Below, piece after piece: positions 31,890 to 31,892 of a stretch of DNA of 31,892 nucleotides (the stretch's first letter is position 1; each line of letters opens with the position of its first letter). The notes under the pieces are model-generated. The model saw nothing but the letters and a program-made list of their open reading frames with translations. It ran no database searches and was not told the DNA's origin. The stretch spans positions 1 through 31,892 of the forward strand of contig DKZL01000020.1 in the NCBI GenBank assembly GCA_002493635.1, written 5' to 3'. The position numbers and the translations under genes were made by a program. The DNA comes from Ruminococcaceae bacterium UBA7075. Lineage in GTDB: Bacteria; Bacillota; Clostridia; Oscillospirales; Acutalibacteraceae.

Positions 31890-31892
31890 AGT

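Larger units (their letters stand above)
22319..31892. mobile_element. Prophage: integrase, lysogeny and early region (right end outside window)
   Basis: It contains a leftward integrase, a small membrane protein, a second lysogeny protein and an XRE repressor, facing a rightward early operon with a methyltransferase, HTH regulators, helicase and nucleases. This is the layout of a temperate siphovirus-like phage of Clostridia. No structural genes are in the window; they would lie to the right. The left boundary is approximate (no direct repeat partner is visible). Confidence 0.85.

Overview
The DNA is AT-rich, with Shine-Dalgarno sites on nearly every gene and a spoIVA gene. This points to an anaerobic, endospore-forming Clostridia member, probably a gut Oscillospiraceae/Ruminococcus-like bacterium. 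That placement is inferred from gene content; no rRNA or marker gene fixes the species.

The window has three blocks. (1) Positions 28-14951 are an integrated, mobilizable-type element sitting in the 3' half of a tRNA-Trp gene. A 45-bp direct repeat of the tRNA 3' half (one mismatch) bounds it, and helically phased TTGATG repeats lie just inside both ends. Cargo at the left end is a TetR regulator with an oleate hydratase, then a PF06541-type membrane protein, an alpha/beta hydrolase and a DUF6809 protein. The central module has a DUF6076 protein, an excisionase-like protein, a winged-helix protein, a candidate oriT, an accessory DNA-binding protein, a MobP3-type relaxase and a tyrosine integrase that carries an in-frame stop. 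The right part has an AraC regulator and an XRE-membrane regulator followed by two related exported proteins. No conjugation (type IV secretion) genes are present, so transfer would need a helper. (2) Positions about 14983-22300 look like chromosomal backbone: the tRNA-Trp gene, a broken DUF1062 gene, the spore-coat assembly pair sipL-like/spoIVA, and a lacI-type regulator with a MATE exporter. (3) Positions about 22319-31892 are the integrase, lysogeny and early region of a prophage that runs off the right edge.

The prophage has a leftward lysogeny module (repressor, a frameshifted small gene, a small membrane protein, integrase) facing a rightward early operon. Two near-consensus promoters and repeated GTAGAA/TTCTAC operator words form the switch, and a second copy of the full operator lies 2.1 kb downstream. 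The early operon encodes small proteins, a cytosine methyltransferase broken in three places, two HTH regulators, a beta-helix protein fused to a Lar-type zinc ribbon, an SNF2-like helicase, a 3D-domain lipoprotein, a Cys-rich protein, an HNH nuclease, a VRR-NUC nuclease and a Cas4-like nuclease.

The most unusual signals are two identical AA-G10-TAA tracts at reading-frame breaks in the prophage, the hexapeptide-repeat/Lar fusion, a promoter-terminator pair that could make a small RNA of about 100 nt next to the prophage integrase, repeated GTAACA words around that integrase, and the tRNA-bounded element with its nonsense-mutated integrase. Several frame breaks lie at homopolymers, so prophage decay, phase variation and assembly error all need to be considered.
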